64,000 nucleotides of DNA from Oxytricha trifallax. Lineage: Eukaryota > Ciliophora > Spirotrichea > Sporadotrichida > Oxytrichidae. Location of the stretch: positions 41,850 through 105,849 of the forward strand of contig ARYC01000135.1 in NCBI GenBank assembly GCA_000711775.1. The letters run 5' to 3'. Shown piece after piece: positions 13,183 through 23,259 of this stretch (the stretch's first letter is position 1; each line of letters begins with the position of its first letter). A program made the position numbers and the translations under genes. The notes under the pieces were generated by a model. It had not been told where the DNA came from. It did not search any database and saw only the letters and a list, made by a program, of their open reading frames with translations.

Positions 13183-14631
13183 TCAGACAAATTTTATCTG
13201 CTTATCTTTGTGGTACCTCTTGAATCTAGCTCTCTTGAGTGCTTCATGTATGTCTTCTAGCGATTATCTTGGATAAGCTGGAGCTCTCACGATTATCATC
13301 TCTACAAGCTTCTTAATTTCATTGCAGACATCTTTCTGTTGTATATGTTTAGAAGCCAAACTTATTGATTATTTTTCGTGCTTTGTTCCAAAGTAAGACA
13401 TATTTTCCATATCGCACTCTAAGATTATGGCAGCAACTGCCCATACATCCCATTAAACAGAGCCATTAGTCCACTTCTCCCTGATTGGAAAGTATCCTGG
13501 AGTGCCAAGCACCTTAGCCAAAGTCACAATTTCTTATCTTATAGCTCTATTGAAATCAATGACTACAATTTCTAAAGGACAGAGATTTAACATAACATTT
13601 TCAGGCTTCAAATCTCTATGTACATACCCAAGTTCATGGAGCTCTTAAACACCCTTAATCATTTCTGACAGTATCTCATTTAAATCATCTGGGTATCTAT
13701 TATGATAGAGATACTCTCTTAAAGTCATTTCAAACTTTTTCAGTCTTAATGCAACAAAGCCATGCCCAAGAATAACTCCATCAAGTCTAAGCAAGTTCTT
13801 AAACTATTTTTTCTAAGCCTCCCTCAGTATTATGTATTCATTTGCAAATTCATTTTGATACTGCTCATTTTTAATGAGATATTTGAAAGGATATACTTTG
13901 TAAGCATACTCATCAACCACTATCAGCTTAGCCTTGTTTGGCAAGTCAAAATGCAAGTAATTTTCAATACAGCTTTCAATATCAATTGCATTCAATGCAG
14001 GTATATACATAGCTCTCTCTTAAAGACATGCTATAAGAGTACCATTTGCTGGCTGATTCATTGATTCAAAACGCTTCTGCCTCTTGAGCCTTTCCTCCTG
14101 TTCTCTTTATGACTCAAGAGAGTTATTTTTTCTTTTAGCAGGTATAAGCTTTTAAGTTTCTTTATCTTTAATTAGGAATTCACTTAAGTGGTGCTTTTGC
14201 ATATGCCTCTTTACTTTGGCTGAGTGAGTATAAGACTTCATGCATGTTGTGCATTGGTACCTTCCATCCACTTTGTCATGTTTAAAATAAATCTTGGCTT
14301 TGCCAGAATGTACTTCTTTAATGTGCCTCTTCAAGCTCGACTCAGTTGAGAAGAAATTTTAGCAGTCTTCACATTAAAATGTTTTAATTTTTTCAATTGG
14401 TTGCTGTTCCTTATCTTCCTCAACCAATTCAACTTATATTTAAACTCCTATCTCTGCACTCTACTTCTTGTTTTAAACTTATATTTTAAAGACCTCAGCT
14501 TCAAACTCTAGAGCTCTTAGCTCAACCTCCTTTTCAATATAAATTACTTCTGGTTTCTTGGAGGAGCCAAAGTTGAGTAATGATTGACCTGTTCCAAGAG
14601 AAACTGCCTTACGATTTAAGTTGGACGCCAT
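13183..14631 (-). CDS. TBE zinc-finger/protein-kinase-like protein, 482 aa, intact (outer copy)
   Basis: This is the '57 kDa' ORF of TBE elements; its role in transposition is not known. ATG at 14631, TGA at 13185-13183; 483 codons with no internal TGA and many TAA/TAG Gln codons. Two C2H2-type zinc fingers lie near residues 87-108 and 127-148 (the second begins CTTCMKSYTHSAKVKRH). A kinase C-lobe follows, with HRDLKPEN near residue 338, DFN (instead of DFG) near 359, and GTPGYFP as the activation-segment end. A canonical glycine-rich loop is not evident. It has exactly the same length as the inner copy but only about 80% nucleotide identity by eye, with many changes synonymous, so both copies have been under protein-level selection. 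Confidence 0.93.
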
Positions 14632-15218
14632 GTTTAAATTCAAATTTAAATTTCTATTATAAAGCTCTAATAACTATTCTGGCTATAGTCACTCTGTATA
14701 GGAGTTGATACGACAACAATTATGGTTGAATATAAGGTGTTAGAGATCATATTTATGCTTAGTTTATAAATATAATTTTTCTAATTTCATACTTAATAAT
14801 TTCGATTTAGGTACCAACCAAGTATAAAATTGAGTTGGTACTGGTACCAATTAGGTTTTGAACCATTTTGGAACTTTTCCATTAAAACCTCATTAGTTTA
14901 AAACTTGGTACTAATTAAGTTTTGGTACTATTAAATTGGTACCAATTAAATTTAAACGAATTTAGTACCGGTACTAATTAAATTTAAACAAATTTAGTAC
15001 TAATTTAATGGAACTAAATTGATAATAATGGAGCTCCATCTCTAAAGTTTGATACAGCTTCTGCCAGCTTTCTCCACGTATCCTTACCAGGTTGACCTCC
15101 TATAAGATGCCCATATTTAATACTAAGATTTTTAATTGTAGGATCCAGAACTCTATATATTATAATTTGAAATTCAATAAGAAGAGAAGGAACAAGGAGG
15201 GAATCTATAAGTACTGCA
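14632..15218. promoter_or_regulatory. Divergent intergenic region with iterated GGTACC/AGTACC motifs (outer TBE)
   Basis: This 587-bp space separates the divergently read zinc-finger/kinase and 22-kDa genes. About 14808-15010 holds many copies of GGTACCAA, TTGGTACC and AGTACCGGTACT palindromes. The same array exists in the inner TBE. Conserved reiteration between divergent starts suggests a bidirectional promoter or a protein-binding array; this is inference. Confidence 0.55.
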
Positions 15219-15785
15219 ATGAAGAGGGTTGAAGCTTAAGAAATGATCTCAAGATTTAGAAGCAAGGAAGATCTCTATCGATACCTCACTCAGCATGGTA
15301 AGCATGTGACATATACTTAATCATATACTATAGTGGGTTTATTCCTTCCAACGATGGAAGGTACCAAAATTTCATTCTTAAAAGCTATACTCTGCGATGA
15401 GAAGAAAGCCTTCAAAAACAATGAAATAAAGTTGATAGATATACCAAACTACCCAGAGATTTCAGTCACTAATCTCTACGAGGATGCGATGAATGATGAA
15501 GAGTTGGTTGTTTATCTTCCTACCAAGAAACAACTCTCCAACAAGCTTGGAGCTTCTTCTTTGGTGTTCTTGGCACTTTAAGAGAGAGTTATCTCAAAGA
15601 GATCATTGAAGAAGCTCACAAAAAACGGTACTCTATTTCTCCTGATGATTAAAAGAAGCAAGGCATACTAATTAAGTGAGGCCTGGCTCGCTGAGCTTAA
15701 GAAGCATCCTTACCTCTCTAGTAAGCATTGATTTATAACTTTATAGGGAAATCTGGGACTGGTATATTCCTAATGAAAGAGAATG
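15219..15785 (+). pseudogene. TBE 22-kDa ORF, 5' part, broken (outer copy)
   Basis: ATG at 15219 by comparison with the inner copy; the two agree closely through the first about 110 residues. Relative to the inner copy, a 7-bp deletion near 15548/15549 shifts the frame and a 1-bp insertion near 15673 shifts it back. The out-of-frame segment of about 41 codons contains no TGA, so a full-length but locally scrambled protein could still be read. A 26-nt intron-like segment (15721-15746) follows. The gene is then cut at 15785 by the inner TBE. Function of the 22-kDa protein is unknown. Confidence 0.85.
15721..15746 (+). other. Putative 26-nt spliceosomal intron (outer TBE 22-kDa gene)
   Basis: Starts GTAAGC and ends TTTATAG. 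Removing it joins the two coding frames (...LS, then R, KSGTGIF...). The same 26-nt length and position occur in the inner copy (17195-17220) although internal bases differ. Confidence 0.7.
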
Positions 15786-15865
15786 CAAAACCCCAAAACC
15801 CCTTAGTGAGGTTTATAAGTGCTTTGATTTGTAGGGTATAGTTGGGGTCTTATTGGGGTTAGTAG
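15786..15865 (+). repeat. Inner TBE left inverted repeat
   Basis: C4A4 telomere-like 17 bp followed by about 63 bp of conserved sequence; carries the diagnostic variant GGGTATAGTTGGGG. Confidence 0.95.
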
Positions 15866-15887
15866 AGAAACTAGGTCAAATTGCAAA

Positions 15888-16952
15888 ATGAGAAATAGAA
15901 ATTAGCGAAATTTAGGGTCTATTTATGATGAGAAATATTTAGATTTACTGCTTAAGCTTAGGTATGGTACGAGTATTAATATAGATTAAGTCAAACCAGT
16001 ATTAAATTATGCAGCTATAGCAAAGCTCTTACACAAGAGTGCCTCTACTGTTAGGTATCACTGCATGTTAGCTGTTTAGCATTTTAATTCTGGTACTTGA
16101 AAGCATCCTGCTAGAAAATAAAAGTTCTCACAGCATCATATTGACTACCTCTGTGACTCTAAGACTTTAAAGTATTGGGCACACTTTCCTCTAGACTAGC
16201 GAGCTGTAATGTTTCATCGCAAGTTTCCTGATATGCGCATCTCTCCTTAGACTATAGCCAACATTTATAGAAGAAATGGTATTACTTTCAAGACTGTCAA
16301 CAGAGTGAAGAGAGTGATTGATTTTACAGTGCCATTTTATAGTAATAATTTAAACTATATATATGATTAAATGCAGAGAGCTATTGATAATAACATCAAG
16401 TTCATACATGCAGATGAAGCTGTGTTTACTTTCAACACTGTTATTAATAAGTCATGGTATAAGAAGTATGATAATATAGAAGTTTATGACTAAAAAGTGA
16501 AGGTAGTCACCCATGCAATTTTAGCTGGTATAAGTGAAAATTCAGGCTTAGAGAGTTATGTGATTCACCCTCGCTCTATTAAGCGAGAGTAGTATATAGA
16601 GATCCTACATAAGCTCAGAGAGAAGTATAGCAACCAAGAGATCATCCTGTTTGTTGATAACCTATCAGTTCATAAGACTAAGGAGTCTAAGAAAGCTTAT
16701 GAAGACCTAAACATAACTTTTGTTTATAACGTTCCTTATAGTCCTTAATTTAATGGAATAGAATTCTAGTGGAGTTAAATCAAGACTCACTACAAGAAGC
16801 TGCTGCTGTATCATCTTATGCATGACTTGCCTATCGATACAGTAGACTTGATTCAAAGCAACTGTAAGAGAGTAAGCGTGGATAAGACAACAGCTTGTGC
16901 GAGAGAAGGAAGAATGAATGTTTATAAATAAGTTTTAGATTTAAACGAATGA
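15888..16952 (+). CDS. TBE transposase (42-kDa ORF, Tc1/mariner-IS630 DDE superfamily), one in-frame TGA
   Basis: The DDE transposase cuts and rejoins DNA at TBE ends. In Oxytricha such transposases are implicated in germline genome rearrangement. ATG at 15888, TGA at 16950-16952, 355 codons with about 15-20 TAA/TAG Gln codons. The catalytic triad is visible as D176 (HADEAVFTF), D257 (FVDNLSVHK) and E292 (NGIEFQWS), giving D34E spacing typical of the superfamily. The N-terminal part (about 30-130) has the layout of a DNA-binding region. Codon 71 is TGA (16098-16100), also TGA in the outer copy; a translation from Met further on would lose the DNA-binding part. It ends 6 bp from the convergent 22-kDa gene. 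Confidence 0.9.
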
Positions 16953-16958
16953 ATATAT

Positions 16959-17728
16959 TCACATATTAAATTGGCCCATAAAGGGGTTTGGCTTCTCTTT
17001 CTTCTCCTCTTCTTAAGGCTTGCTTGGACCCATATTTCTTCTCTTTGTGCCAGCTCCTGCATCTATGTTCATTTCTTCTAGCTTTTAGACATCTTTATAA
17101 AGTCTTTTGCTCACTTCATAAATAGTCTATGACTTTCTCTCTCTGTGAACCTTCGCATGCTCTTTCATTAGGAATATACCAGTTCCAGGTTTCCCTACAA
17201 AGTTAAGAATCAAAGCTTACTAGAGAGGAATGGGTGCTTCTTAAGCTCAGCGAGCCAGGTCTCGCTTATTAGTATGCCTTGCTTCTTTTAATCTTCAGGA
17301 GAAATAGAGTAGCGTTTTTTGTGAGCTTCTTCAATGATCTCTCTGAGATAACTCTCTCTTAAAGTGCCAAGAACTCCAAAGAAGAAGCTCCTTTCTGGAA
17401 GCTTGTTAGAGAGTTGTTTCTTGGTAGGAAGATAAACTACCAACTCTTCATCTTTCATCGCATCCTCGTAGAGATTAGTGACTGAAATGTCTGGGTAGTT
17501 TGGTATATCTATCAACTTTATTTCACTGTTTTTGAAGGCTTTCTTCTCATCGCAGAGTATAGCTTTTAAGAATGAAATTTTGGTACCTTCCATCGTTGGA
17601 AGGAATAAACCCACTATAGTATATGATTAAGTATATGTCACATGCTTACCATGCTAAGTGAGGTATCGATAGAGATCTTCCTTGCTTCTAAATCTTGAGA
17701 TCATTTCTTAAGCTTCAACCCTCTTCAT
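16959..17728 (-). CDS. TBE 22-kDa ORF with 26-nt intron, 247 aa, intact (inner copy)
   Basis: Start ATG at 17728 (MKRVEAQEMISRF); stop TGA at 16961-16959. Exon 1 is 17728-17221, the putative intron 17220-17195, exon 2 17194-16959. With the intron removed the length is 744 nt, a whole number of codons; without removal the frame meets TGA at once. The protein is basic/charged with a Lys/Glu-rich C-terminus (EEEKKEKPNPF). There is no catalytic motif that I recognise. One Gln is TAG here and CAG in the outer copy, a synonymous difference supporting the code. Function unknown; conserved in TBEs generally. Confidence 0.85.
17195..17220 (-). other. Putative 26-nt spliceosomal intron (inner TBE 22-kDa gene)
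   Basis: On the minus strand it reads GTAAGC...TTTGTAG. Its position and length are identical to the outer copy. Very short, but needed to restore the frame. Confidence 0.72.
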
Positions 17729-18315
17729 TGCAGTACTTATAGATTCCATCCTTGTTCCTTCTCTTGTTATTGAATTTCAAATTTTAATATATAGAGTTCT
17801 GGATCCTACTGTTAAAAATCTTAGTATTAAATATGGGCATCTTATAGGAGGTCAACCTGGTAAGGATACGTGGAGAAAGCTGGCAGAAGCTGTAACAAAC
17901 TTCAGAGATGGAGCTCCATTTTTATCAATTTAGTTCCATTAAATTAGTACTAAATTTGTTTAAATTTGATTAGTACCGGTACTAAATTCGTTTAAATTTA
18001 ATTGGTACCAATTTAATAGTACCAATACTAAATTAGTACCTAGTTTTAATCGAGTGAGGTTTTAATGGAAAAGTTCCAATCTGGTTTAAAACTTAATTGG
18101 TACCAGTACCAACCTGAACTTTATCTGAGTTGGTACCAGAATCAAAATTATTAAGAGTAAAATTACGAAAATTATACTTATAAACTGAGTATAAATATGA
18201 AGTCTTAGAGCTTAGATCAAACCATCATTAATGCTGTTGCAACTCCTATATAGTCCAGATATAGCTATAGAGGTTTTAAGAGCTTTATAATAGAAATTTA
18301 AATTTGAATTTAAAC
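17729..18315. promoter_or_regulatory. Divergent intergenic region with GGTACC/AGTACC array (inner TBE)
   Basis: Same organisation as in the outer TBE. The reiterated TTGGTACCAATT and AGTACCGGTACT palindromes occupy about 17940-18140. Spacing between the two start codons is 587 bp, as in the outer copy. Confidence 0.55.
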
Positions 18316-19764
18316 ATGGCGGTCAACTTAAATCGTAGAGCGGCACTTTTAGGAGCAGGTCAATCAATGCTCAACTTTGGCTCCACTAAAAAGCCTGAAA
18401 TCATTTATGTTGAGAGGGAGGTAGAGCTAAGAACTCTTGAATTTGAAGCAGAGGTTTTTATCATAGAAGTATTAAACCAGAGGGAGAGCGCAGAAATAGG
18501 GGTTTAAACTTAAATTTATTATGTTGAGGAGCTAAAAGAAAAGCAACCAATCTAAAAGATAAAAACATATTAATGTGAAGACTGCTAGAATCATTTCTCA
18601 ACTGAACAAAGCTTGAAGAGACACCATAAAGAGGTACACTCTGGCAAAGCTAAGATCTATTTCAAGCATGAAAAGGTAGATGGTAGGTATTAGTGTACGA
18701 CATGCATGAAATCATATACACACTCAGCTAAAGTTAAAAGGCATATGCAAAAGCATCACCTCAGTGAGTTCTTGATTGAAGATTAAGAGACTAAAAAACT
18801 AGTGCCAGCTAAAAGAAAATCTAATACTCTTGAGTCATAAAGAGAGCAGCAAGAGAGACTCAAGAGACAGAAGCGATATGAATCGATGAACCAGCCAGCA
18901 GGTAATACAATTTTAGCATGCTTCTAAGCGAAGGCTATGAATATACCTGCATTAAATGCAGTTGATCTCAGCACTTGTATTGAAAACTACTTGAATATAA
19001 ACGTGCCTGCAAAAGCAAAGCTCATAGTAGTTGATGAGTATGCATACAAGGTGTACCCTTTTAGCTATCTCCTTAAGAACGAGCAATACTAAAATGAGTT
19101 TGCTAACGAATATATGATTCTTAGAGAGGCATAGAGAAAAGATTGCAAGAACTTGCTTAAGCTAGATGGTGTCATTTTAAGCTATGGTTTTATCGTACTG
19201 AGACTTAAGAAATATGAAATGACTCTGAGAGATTATTTATATCATAACAGATACCCAGATGATTTGAATGATATACTATCAGATATGATAAAGGGTGTCA
19301 AGGAGTTGCATGAACTTGGATATGTTCATAGAGATTTGAAACCTGAAAATGTAATGCTGAACCTCTGCCCTTTAGAAGTCGTAGTTATCGATTTCAATAG
19401 AGCCTTAAGATAAGAGATAGTAACTTTAGCAAAGGTTCTTGGCACTCCTGGCTACTTCCCAATAAGAGAGAAGTGGACGAATGGATCAGTTTAGTGGGAT
19501 GTATGGGCAGTAGCTACTATAATTTTAGAGAGTGACATGGAATGCATGTCTTACTATGGTACCAAATAAGAGAAATAATCAAAAAGTTTAGCAAGTAAGC
19601 ATATAAAGCAGGACGATATCTGCAAAGAAATCAAACAGATTGTAGACATGATAATTGTAAGAGCACCATCATATCCAAGATAATCCTTAGACGATTTACT
19701 TGAACCACTATAGAGAGCTAGATTCAAGAGATACAATAAAGACAAACAGATAAAATTTGTTTGA
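18316..19764 (+). CDS. TBE zinc-finger/protein-kinase-like protein, 482 aa, intact (inner copy)
   Basis: ATG at 18316, TGA at 19762-19764, no internal TGA. C2H2 fingers start at residue 87 (CEDCQNHFSTEQSLKRH) and 127 (CTTCMKSYTHSAKVKRH). A basic linker (KRKSN, RLKRQKR) follows. The kinase-like half has IVVDEYAYKVYP, HRDLKPENVML (residue 338 on), IDFNRAL and GTPGYFP. All Trp codons are TGG, supporting TGA as stop. DFN replaces DFG and no glycine loop is clear, so catalysis is uncertain. It is the only TBE gene in which the two copies here differ strongly (about 80% nt identity against about 96% elsewhere, judged by eye). Confidence 0.93.
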
Positions 19765-19823
19765 GTTAAATCGCCTAATAATTATTAAATATACTTAAAA
19801 TTCACATAAAACCTGTACTTTCT

Positions 19824-19903
19824 CTACTAACCCCAATAAGACCCCAACTATACCCTACAAATCAAAGCACTTATAAACCTCACTAAGGGGTTTTGGGGTT
19901 TTG
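19824..19903 (-). repeat. Inner TBE right inverted repeat
   Basis: Reverse complement of 15786-15865, ending GGGGTTTTGGGGTTTTG; followed by the AATG duplication. Confidence 0.95.
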
Positions 19904-19907
19904 AATG

Positions 19908-20104
19908 CAAAGGTTCACAGAGAGAGAAATTCATAGAAAATATATTAAGTTAGCAAGAGACTTTATAAAGATGTTTAAAAGCCAGATGAAATGAATATAG
20001 ATACAGGTGCTGGCACTAAGAGAAGAAACATGGGCCCCGGCAAGCCTTAAGAAGAGGAGAAGAAAGAGAAGCCAAATCCCTTTCTGGGTTAATTAATATG
20101 TGAA
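19908..20104 (+). pseudogene. TBE 22-kDa ORF, 3' part (outer copy, after inner insertion)
   Basis: Continues the outer gene in the same frame after the inner TBE (KVHRERNS... then the charged tail). Near the end a 1-bp deletion relative to the inner copy (GGGTTAATTAATATGTGA) moves the original stop out of frame. With the inner TBE in place the gene cannot be expressed as a unit. Confidence 0.85.
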
Positions 20105-20109
20105 TATAT

Positions 20110-21174
20110 TCATTCGTTTACATCTAAAACTTATTTATAAACATTCATTCTTCCCTCTCTCTCACAAATTGTTGTCTTATCTACGCTCACTCTCTTACAG
20201 CTGCTTTGAATTAAGTCAACTGTATCGATCGGCAAGTCATGCATAAGATGATACAGCAGCAGCTTCTTGTAGTGAGTCTTGATTTAGCTCCAGTAGAATT
20301 CGATTCCATTAAATTAGGGGCTATAAGGAACGTTGTATACAGGAGTTATGTTTAACTCTTCATAAGCTTTCTTAGACTCCTTAGTCTTATGAACTGAAAG
20401 GTTATCAACAAACAGGATGATTTCTTGGTTACTATACTTCTCTCTGAGTTTATGTAGGAACTCTATATACTACTCTCGCTTAATAGAGCGAGGGTGAAAA
20501 ACATAACTCTCTAAGCCTGAATCTTCACTTATACCAGCTAATATTGCATGGGTGACTACCTTCACTTTTTAGTCATAAACTTCTATATTATCATACTTCT
20601 TATACCAAGACTTATTAATAAAAGTGTTGAAGATGAATACAGCTTCATCAGCGTGTATGAACTTGATGTTATTAGTAATAGCCCTCTGCATTTAATCATA
20701 TATATAGTTTAAATTATTACTATAAAATGGCACTGTAAAATCAATCACTCTCTTCACTCTGTTGACAGTCTTGAAAGTAATACCATTTCTTCTATAAATA
20801 TTGGCTATAGTCTAAGGAGAGATACGCATGTCAGGAAACTTGCGATGAAACATCACAGCTCGCTAGTCTAATGGAAAGTGTGCCCAATACTTCAAAGTCT
20901 TCGAGTCGCAGAGGTAGTCAATATGGTGCTGTGAGAACTTTTATTTTCTTGCAGGATGCTTTCAAGTGCCTGAATTAAAATGCTAAACAGCTAACATGCA
21001 GTGATACCTAACAGTAGAGAAACTCTTGTGTAAGAGCTTTGCTATAGCTGCATAATTCAGTACTGGTTTAACTTAATCTATATTAATACTCGCACCATAC
21101 CTAAGCTTAAGCAGTAAATCTAAATATTTCTCATCATATATAGACCCTAAATTTCGCTAATTTCTATTTCTCAT
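20110..21174 (-). CDS. TBE transposase (outer copy), one in-frame TGA
   Basis: Same length (1065 nt) and about 96% identical by eye to the inner copy. ATG at 21174, TGA at 20112-20110. The catalytic motifs HADEAVFIF, FVDNLSVHK and NGIEFYWS are kept. Codon 71 is TGA (20964-20962), the same position as in the inner copy. The flanking codons differ synonymously (GGC against GGT), so the two copies are independent yet share this stop. Confidence 0.9.
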
Positions 21175-21196
21175 ATTGCAAATTGGCCTAATTTCT

Positions 21197-21276
21197 CTAC
21201 TAACCCCAATAAGACCCCAACAATACCCTACAAATCAAAGCACTTATAAACCTCACTAAGGGGTTTTGGGGTTTTG
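21197..21276 (-). repeat. Outer TBE right inverted repeat
   Basis: Ends GGGGTTTTGGGGTTTTG followed by AAT; pairs with 13044-13123. Confidence 0.95.
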
Positions 21277-23185
21277 AATGATATTTAACATTTACCTACA
21301 AGACGCACTCTTCTCGTAACAAGAACTAATGTCACTAATAAAACAAGGCAAACTAATTGCATTTGCCGACGACATACTGATAAATGTTAAAGACCCTCAA
21401 TAATTCAAAAGGGTAATAAACAGCTACAGAGAAATTGAGAAGTCTCAAAACTTGAAATTAAACACCAAGAAAACTGGTTTTATGAGCGATGAAAAGTGCT
21501 TTGAACGGGAGTTCCATATATAAGGGATAAATAAGGTTCAGGAAACAAAGAACTTGGGATTATAAATTTGTTTAAACACTCAAAAACTACTTAAGATTAC
21601 TTGGAATGAGATGAAGAAGAAAATAGAAATGTATAGGAGATTGACTAGCTCAAGTAATCCAACTGTGAGCGACACCATCATGACAGCATACATCAGATCT
21701 CTGATCATATACAAATACATCCCACTTATAGCATCAAAATTAATTAAAATTGAAGAGATAGAGAAGATGGAACTTCAACTAAAGAGATTAGCTTTCAGAA
21801 CGTCCAGAGATATTCCCTATATAATCCTAAGGAATGTAACATAGCTGAAAGACACAAAAACTTGTGAAATAATCAGAGATCTGGTTCTGAAGAACATGAA
21901 AAAGATAAATTTAAAAATTGACTAGCTCATCAAACCAAAGTAAATAAATGAGGTGTTAAAAGAACTGGAAAAAGATCTAAAGAAAAGGAGCAAAATATTC
22001 TTGACATAAAACGTTATGGACACCATGATGGCAATCAGCAAAGGGAGGACGATAGTGAACTACGGCATGTAGCACTACTGCATCATTCATAAAGTGTTTG
22101 TTGATGCTAATCACATGAGAACATGTAATTTGATAAATACAGCTAGAGACCCAAACAGATTCTCAAAACGATTAAGGGAGAAGAGAATAGTTGACATGAA
22201 TAAATAAGAACAAATAGAGATAATTAAAAAACATGCTGTGGTTAGATGAAAGAATAAGAAAGCTAGAGACACACGAATACTACTAACCAGTGAATTAACT
22301 ATTCAGGATAACGTATGTCAAGAAAATAAAGCAGGATTTTGACGAACTGAGACTAAATTCAACCAAAGAAAATTAAACATCTAAGTGAAAGAGCTAAATA
22401 ATACAGATTCAGAGAGATATAATTAAAATAATAAATTAAGAATATTAGAATTTTGGATGGATTAAAGAAGGAGCAGGATGAACAAATCAAATTTCAGTAA
22501 AATCATATATGAGGAAGAAGTCAAATATGAAAAGAAGGAGAAGTATGTAAACCGAAGTCATTAGAACAAAAAGAGAGAGTTCTGGGATAAGGTACAGTAA
22601 ATCAGATTAAACCATAGAGACAGAAGCAAAGACCAAGACACTCTGGGTCTGAGGAGAGAAGAGGAATACTAAGTTCGACTGAACAAACAAATGGGTTTTA
22701 AGAGCAGACTGAAGATTGAAAAATTGAACCCAAGTAAGAAAATAAATGAATCGCAAGCCCAAAGAGTATCATTCGACAAACACGCAGAAGGCTCAGAGTG
22801 CATCCAAGGAAATCAAATGAAATTCAAAATATTCATTGATCTTTCAGAAGTTCACTGTTAAGGCTTTGACAAGATAATCTACGCTAAGAAAGGATGGACT
22901 CCAATAATCACAAAGATGGTCACAGTAGTCTGCTGCCCTAGCTCAGGAACAAGGATTGAGAAAGCATTAGTGAGGATATTCGAGGACAGAGAGAAGGCAA
23001 TATGGAGAGGGAGAAACTCAAAAGATCTCTGGACAGATAAATAACACAGTCACTGGAAAGAGATAGATGCAGAGTGGAAACATTTCGACTTAATTCCAGG
23101 TAAAACCACATCCAAGAAGACACAATATAAAGTCCGAGACGATTGTAAAAATTATTATAATTTTGAATTAAATCTGATATAAGTT
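21277..23185 (+). mobile_element. LINE retrotransposon, 3' part of reverse-transcriptase ORF
   Basis: Joining 13043 to 21280 across the TBE restores SPMIFNIYLQDALFS, the conserved RT block, which proves a single interrupted LINE. Next come IAFADDILI (the YADD-type catalytic box, 21356 on) and LKLNTKKTGFM. A long C-terminal region follows, open to about 23180 except for TGA codons near 22238 and 22337. TAA/TAG are frequent in frame. Trp is otherwise TGG (for example WRGRNSKDLW). No RNase H or second endonuclease is obvious. It is decayed, and older than the TBE insertions. Confidence 0.85.
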
Positions 23186-23259
23186 AAAACTCTAATAATA
23201 TACTCTTCATTCTCTTAAGCAAATTGTTTATTTAATTAACTTTATTTGATCATTTTCTC

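Larger units (their letters stand above)
15786..19903. mobile_element. Inner TBE transposon, complete, 4118 bp
   Basis: A full TBE lies inside the outer TBE's 22-kDa gene. Ends are CAAAACCCCAAAACCCC with about 80-bp inverted repeats (15786-15865, 19824-19903). It is flanked by AATG on both sides (15782-15785, 19904-19907), one base longer than the AAT of the outer insertion. Order: transposase (+), 22-kDa gene (-), zinc-finger/kinase (+). All three genes keep full length. The only obvious defect is one in-frame TGA in the transposase, shared with the outer copy. Confidence 0.97.
13044..21276. mobile_element. Outer TBE transposon (split by inner TBE)
   Basis: TBEs are germline-limited Tc1/mariner-like transposons of hypotrichs with telomere-like ends. 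Both ends start CAAAACCCCAAAACCCC, and about 80-bp inverted repeats match end to end. The host AAT is duplicated on each side (13041-13043 and 21277-21279). Removing the inner TBE and its duplication leaves about 4.11 kb, close to the length of TBE1. Both termini of this copy carry the variant GGGTATTGTTGGGG, whereas both termini of the inner copy carry GGGTATAGTTGGGG, which proves the pairing of ends. It contains a zinc-finger/kinase gene (minus), a 22-kDa gene (plus, broken) and a transposase gene (minus). Confidence 0.97.

Noticed and set aside
13762..14064. Plus-strand ORF of 100 codons
   Set aside because: Antisense shadow of the intact TBE zinc-finger/kinase gene on the minus strand.
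19554..19745. Minus-strand ORF of 63 codons
   Set aside because: Antisense of the kinase C-terminus in the inner TBE.
22938..23123. Minus-strand Ser/Leu-rich ORF
   Set aside because: Antisense of the LINE reverse-transcriptase C-terminal region.
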